Source: an uncultured Eubacteriales bacterium
GTDB lineage: Bacteria; Bacillota; Clostridia; Oscillospirales; Oscillospiraceae
Assembly: GCA_900549705.1 (NCBI GenBank)
Contig: URPI01000093.1
Location: 1-8,808 of the forward strand
Direction of reading: 5' to 3'
Length of the DNA: 8,808 nt
Both the position numbers and the translations under genes were made by a program. The notes under the pieces are model-generated. The model saw only the letters and a program-made list of their open reading frames with translations. It searched no databases and was not told the origin of the DNA. The stretch's first letter is position 1, and each line of letters begins with the position of its first letter. This document shows, piece by piece, positions 6,023 to 8,808 of this stretch.

Positions 6023-7039
6023 TTATTTTCTAACTGCCTTTGCAAACCCGTCGGTCTGGGTGATGTTCATATCCGCATCCACCCACATCACCTCTACCCC
6101 AAATTCCTTTGCCAGCGCCTGTCCCCGCTCCAAGGGCAGCAGAAACAGCGCTGTGGACAGGGCATCGGCCACGCCGGAATCCACTGCCAGGATGGAAACG
6201 CTGCGCCAGTAGGTGCCGGGCATCAGGGTATCAGGGTCAATGATGTGGTGGTACGCCTTGCCGTCCACGGTATAGCTGCGCTGATAGTCGCCGCTGGTCA
6301 CCAGGCTCTGGCCGGTCAGCTGCACCACGCACAGGTTGTCCTCTGCCATGTTGGGGGACTGCACCGCCACATTCCAGGTGCTCCCGTCCGGCTTCGTGCC
6401 GCGGGTACACACGTTGCCGCCCACGTTGAGCATATAGCCCTCCGGCAGCAGCTGGCTCACCCGCTGGGCTGCCCAGCCCTTGGCCACAGCCCCCACATCC
6501 AGGCGCTGGGCTGCATCCGTCAGAAAAACAGTGCCGTCCGACTCGTTGATTTCCACCGTGTCAAAGCGGACGTGCTCCGCCGCCGCTTCCAAAGCATCCT
6601 TGTCCGGCAGCGCCGCGTGCGCCGGGTCGTTCAGTCCTGCCTCCCGGGCATCGTGCCACAGGGAGAGCACACTGCCCATGGCCACATTCACCCGACCATC
6701 GGTGCGGGTGTAGAAATCCCGGCAATCCTTTAAAAGAGCAATTACTTCCGGTGCTGCCTCCACCGGGGCTATCCCGGCGTTGTCGTTGATTTGCTTCAAG
6801 CCGCCGGGATAGTCGGCGTAGATGTCAAAAAGGTTGTGGTAAGCAAGCAGCGCCTCGTGGGTCTGCTGGGCTTGCTTGTCAAAGGCCTCCTGGGACACAT
6901 CGTAGCCCCGCAGGGTGGTGATGGTGTCGAACACATCAACAAACATGGCCTGATAGACCTGCTTTTTCTCCCGACCGCAGCCGGACAGCACCGCTGCCAG
7001 CAGCGACAGCATGAGAAGGACGGATAGAAATTTTTTCAT
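6023..7039 (-). CDS. apbE: FAD:protein FMN transferase, ApbE-family lipoprotein
   Basis: A 338-residue ApbE-type flavin transferase. The family attaches FMN from FAD to Thr/Ser of target proteins (for example RnfG/NqrC-type FMN-binding domains) outside the membrane, using Mg2+. Seen: a lipoprotein signal at 1-20 with lipobox LSGC and Cys21; LDVGAVAKGWA (180-190), the family's LDxGAxAKG motif; NVGGNV (205-210); TSGDYQR (248-254) and HIIDPDT (265-271), matching TSGxYxR and HIIDPxTG; and ADALSTALFLL (291-301), which carries the usual Mg2+ ligands (Asp292, Thr296). Oddity: the Gly normally following DPxT is Leu272 (DPDTLMP). Length is typical. The start is ATG 7039-7037 with GGGAGAG upstream. It has its own promoter (7075-7103) but lies just downstream of the sigma/anti-sigma genes, so read-through is possible. 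No flavinylated partner is encoded in the window. Confidence 0.93.
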   Translation of the reverse strand: MKKFLSVLLMLSLLAAVLSGCGREKKQVYQAMFVDVFDTITTLRGYDVSQEAFDKQAQQTHEALLAYHNLFDIYADYPGGLKQINDNAGIAPVEAAPEVIALLKDCRDFYTRTDGRVNVAMGSVLSLWHDAREAGLNDPAHAALPDKDALEAAAEHVRFDTVEINESDGTVFLTDAAQRLDVGAVAKGWAAQRVSQLLPEGYMLNVGGNVCTRGTKPDGSTWNVAVQSPNMAEDNLCVVQLTGQSLVTSGDYQRSYTVDGKAYHHIIDPDTLMPGTYWRSVSILAVDSGVADALSTALFLLPLERGQALAKEFGVEVMWVDADMNITQTDGFAKAVRK

Positions 7040-7074
7040 ATGAACTCTCCCGATTCAAAAGAAGGTTTTTGCCT

Positions 7075-7103
7075 ATTCTATCAGTCCCCTCCGGCTGTGT
7101 CAA
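7075..7103 (-). promoter_or_regulatory. Near-consensus SigA promoter of apbE
   Basis: Read on the minus strand: TTGACA (7103-7098, perfect -35), a 17-base spacer, then TAGAAT (7080-7075, 5 of 6 matches), 35 bases before the apbE ATG. It lies in the short gap after the anti-sigma stop codon. This suggests constitutive apbE expression independent of the upstream ECF pair. Confidence 0.85.
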
Positions 7104-7122
7104 CTGGAAGGATGCGGAGAAA

Positions 7123-8037
7123 TCAGGGCTGGGTGTTGTTTTGGATGGTGATATTCACAGGGTAGCGCTGAATCGGAGCGGTGGCACAGGACATACTGTC
7201 CCCTTCCAGCACATACAGCACAGGCTCCACGCAGTAGTTCAGGGTCACGGTGATTTCCGGCAGATTCCGGCAGCTTTCCGGCAGCTCCACCTCACCAATG
7301 CCCATGATCATGGGGTCAACGGTGAAATTGCCGTTTTCATCAATATCCCCGTGGCAGGGTCCCAAATCCTCGCCGTTGGCATACACATGGTCGCTCAGCC
7401 AGGAGTCATAGGTCACAAAGGTGACCTTCCCGTCCCGTTTCAGCCGGAGGGCGATTTCCTGCAACTCTTCCTGGTTCACCTGGTGTCCGGCACCGTATTG
7501 CATAAATTCCTCCAAATCCGTCCGAGGTTGCAGTTCGCCCAGGTCTGCATAGGCTGGGTCGTTCAGGTCAATGTCATATTGGAGGGGCATTTGGAGGTTA
7601 ATCCACCGGAACTGGCAGCCCATGGCAATCTTCTCTCCGTCATAGTAGCTTTCCAGCAGGGTAATGCCTGCCTTGCTGCCTGGCTGAATGGGGACAAAGG
7701 TGTTTTGAGCCGTGGTTTTGCCTGCAATGTCCAGCATTTTGTCCACCATTTTGTGCTCCCCCTCCAGCCAGTCGGCGTAATCCTCCCGCCCCAGGGCACG
7801 CTGCTCCTGGGGGTCTTGCAGGTGTTCCCCATAGCTGCCCCAGAAGTCGCCCAAAATCGAGCGGGCAGCGGCATAGGCGGTGATGCCCAACGCAACCAGC
7901 AGACAGGCGGCGGCAATGAGAACCGCCAAACGTTTGGAATGTTTCATGGTGTTCCTTTCCGAAGGCCGCGTGACGCATTCTTCCACGAAGGTGGGGTCGA
8001 TTCCGTTGAGAATCCGGGAAATGTTTTCACGTTTCAT
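7123..8037 (-). CDS. Predicted membrane-bound anti-sigma factor partner of the ECF sigma factor
   Basis: A 304-residue single-pass membrane protein. A short cytoplasmic N-terminus (1-36) contains ISRILNGIDPTFVEEC, resembling the 'hxxhLxxIDxxhhxEA' opening of many clostridial anti-sigma factors. One helix spans about 37-57, and the rest (about 58-304) is a predicted extracytoplasmic domain that I do not recognise. It may belong to the DUF4179-like group, but I cannot confirm this. No zinc-binding HxxxCxxC motif of the ZAS class is present. The start is ATG 8037-8035, overlapping the sigma stop in ATGA, with GAAGG about 9 bases upstream. Overlap with an ECF gene, a short cytoplasmic arm, one helix and a large outer domain are the evidence for an anti-sigma role. 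The signal sensed is unknown. No terminator follows before the apbE promoter. Confidence 0.72.
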   Translation of the reverse strand: MKRENISRILNGIDPTFVEECVTRPSERNTMKHSKRLAVLIAAACLLVALGITAYAAARSILGDFWGSYGEHLQDPQEQRALGREDYADWLEGEHKMVDKMLDIAGKTTAQNTFVPIQPGSKAGITLLESYYDGEKIAMGCQFRWINLQMPLQYDIDLNDPAYADLGELQPRTDLEEFMQYGAGHQVNQEELQEIALRLKRDGKVTFVTYDSWLSDHVYANGEDLGPCHGDIDENGNFTVDPMIMGIGEVELPESCRNLPEITVTLNYCVEPVLYVLEGDSMSCATAPIQRYPVNITIQNNTQP

Positions 8038-8591
8038 GGAAGCAGACCTTCTTTCCTCAAGTATTTTTGAAGTTTCTCACGGATACGGAACAAGCGGACG
8101 GAAACGCTGTGGGGGGATTTGCCCGTTTGGGCAGCCAGCTCGGCCACGCTGTCGGCAAAGTAATACCGGCGCACAAAGAGATAGCGATCCTCTTTGCGTT
8201 GGGCAGCCAGAAAGCGGTTGATGCCATCGGTCAATTCTCTGGCTTCTGTCTCGGATTCTGCATTTCCCAGGGCGGGGATGCTTTCGCCCAATTCGTCCAG
8301 GGCAATGTCATAGTGGCTGTTTCGCTTTTGGGCGTTGTCCCATTGGTAGCGGCTCAGGGCGTTGTTCCGGGCGATGGCACAGCAGAAGGCCGCAAGGGAG
8401 CGGGGCTGCTCCGGCGGAATGGCGTTCCACACACTCAGATATGTATCGTTGGCGCACTCCTCCGCATCCAGCGCATTTCCCAGGATGTTCCAGGCAATGC
8501 GCCGCAGCAGCTTGCCATATTTGGCAATCAGCTCGGTCATGCCCTGCTCTGAGCGCTCAAAGAGCAGGGCGATTATTTTTTGGTCTTCCAA
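8034..8591 (-). CDS. ECF-type RNA polymerase sigma factor (sigma-70 family)
   Basis: A 185-residue ECF sigma factor. Region 2 at about 18-90 includes LRRIAWNILGNALDAEECANDTYL split over the 2.1/2.2 helices, and FCCAIARNNALSRY for 2.3/2.4. A linker rich in acidic residues follows at about 92-118. Region 4 (about 120-180) has a helix-turn-helix at about 147-175 (SVAELAAQTGKSPHSVSVRL). I choose TTG 8591-8589 as the start because AAAGGAG (8606-8600) sits exactly 8 bases upstream, giving MEDQKIIALLFERSEQGM, a common opening in clostridial ECF factors. The in-frame ATG at 8615 would add 8 residues, contain the ribosome binding site, and lacks a good site of its own. The 4-base overlap with the downstream gene implies coupled synthesis with its inhibitor. 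The regulon is unknown. Confidence 0.9.
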   Translation of the reverse strand: MEDQKIIALLFERSEQGMTELIAKYGKLLRRIAWNILGNALDAEECANDTYLSVWNAIPPEQPRSLAAFCCAIARNNALSRYQWDNAQKRNSHYDIALDELGESIPALGNAESETEARELTDGINRFLAAQRKEDRYLFVRRYYFADSVAELAAQTGKSPHSVSVRLFRIREKLQKYLRKEGLLP

Positions 8592-8599
8592 TATGCCAT

Positions 8600-8606
8600 C
8601 TCCTTT
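8600..8606 (-). promoter_or_regulatory. Ribosome binding site deciding the TTG start of the sigma gene
   Basis: AAAGGAG on the minus strand ends 8 bases before TTG 8591-8589. It makes the TTG a better start than the upstream ATG at 8615. No convincing -35/-10 pair was found in the 8607-8688 leader. The gene may be read from an ECF-type promoter I cannot identify, or from upstream of the window. Confidence 0.75.
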
Positions 8607-8688
8607 CCGTTTCATCCATTATGTAAGGAACGGGGGACGAATATCACAGATTTATTTTTTACACGCCAAACTATATGCAGCGCCATCC

Positions 8689-8757
8689 GTAGGGGCGGAT
8701 AGCATCCGCCCGAACCCCCGGATTTCAGGAAGCACCAGGATGGATGGCACATCCCCC
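8689..8757 (+). repeat. REP-like palindrome type A, copy 6, with diverged spacer D
   Basis: GTAG (8689-8692), then GGGCGGAT-AGC-ATCCGCCC with a perfect 8-bp stem. The following spacer aligns with spacer D of 5952-5992 (reverse strand): a C-rich start, a T-rich stretch, AAGCACC, GGATG, and CCCC before the next GTAG. It has diverged substantially while the hairpins on both sides are conserved. Confidence 0.88.
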
Positions 8758-8758
8758 T

Positions 8759-8808
8759 GTAGGGGTCGACTAGAAGTCGACCCGGCACAAGCACCCCGAA
8801 GGGGCGCT
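8759..8808 (+). repeat. Palindrome type B, copy 2, with truncated hairpin H
   Basis: GTAG (8759-8762), GGGTCGACT-AGA-AGTCGACCC (8763-8783, perfect 9-bp stem), CGGCACA, then hairpin H as AGCACCCC-GAA-GGGGCGCT (8790-8808, one mismatch). The window end cuts it. It is the inverted partner of 5890-5952. The loop and one base of H differ, and the B stem is identical. Confidence 0.88.

Noticed and set aside
7069..8070. Plus-strand open frame (333 codons) opposite the anti-sigma gene
   Set aside because: It is antisense, lacks a ribosome binding site and has no recognisable domain. The minus-strand gene has an overlap with the sigma gene and a membrane helix that make sense together.
8592..8615. ATG start of the sigma gene at 8615
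   Set aside because: It would place the strong AAAGGAG inside the coding region and has no good site of its own. TTG at 8591 is correctly spaced.

Overview
The window looks like a chromosomal segment of a GC-moderate Gram-positive anaerobe of class Clostridia, most likely the Oscillospiraceae/Ruminococcaceae group (Faecalibacterium/Gemmiger-like). This is inferred from strong purine-rich ribosome binding sites, vegetative SigA-type promoters, rho-independent terminators, an ECF sigma/membrane anti-sigma pair of clostridial style, and a short palindromic repeat of a type I associate with gut Clostridia. No rRNA, tRNA, CRISPR array, transposase or phage gene is visible.

Layout. (1) 72-1613, minus strand: a single-gene unit with its own promoter and terminator, encoding a membrane-anchored PpiC/parvulin-type peptidyl-prolyl isomerase with an N-terminal cytoplasmic zinc ribbon. 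(2) 1614-2037: a 424-base divergent intergenic region holding palindromic repeats and the promoter of the next operon. (3) 2038-5757, plus strand: a two-gene operon encoding a heterodimeric ABC exporter (BmrC/BmrD, MdlA/MdlB type), the genes overlapping by 8 bases and followed by a rho-independent terminator. The catalytic residues split between the subunits as expected for one degenerate and one canonical ATP site. (4) 5758-6022: a convergent intergenic region made almost entirely of palindromic repeats. (5) 6023-8591, minus strand: an ECF sigma factor and its predicted membrane-bound anti-sigma factor (4-base overlap), then a lipoprotein ApbE-type flavin transferase with its own near-consensus promoter. 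(6) 8592-8808: upstream region of the sigma gene, again ending in palindromic repeats.

The most distinctive content is the repeat system. About ten short hairpin modules lie in the three intergenic regions and at the left edge. Most begin with GTAG, followed by a G-rich palindrome with a 3-base loop. Two hairpin types (GGCGGAT..ATCCGCC and GGGTCGACT..AGTCGACCC) share the frame GTAGGGG-core-CCCG but have different, internally complementary stems. They are joined by two recurring spacers into composite units, like the REP/BIME elements mobilised by RAYT (TnpA-REP) transposases. Each of the three transcription units is bracketed by inverted copies: 48 bases, perfect, around the isomerase; about 65 bases around the ABC operon; about 120 bases around apbE/anti-sigma/sigma.

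The genes share a cell-envelope theme (secreted-protein folding, export, envelope-stress-type sigma control, extracytoplasmic flavinylation). Nothing in the sequence proves they form one pathway.
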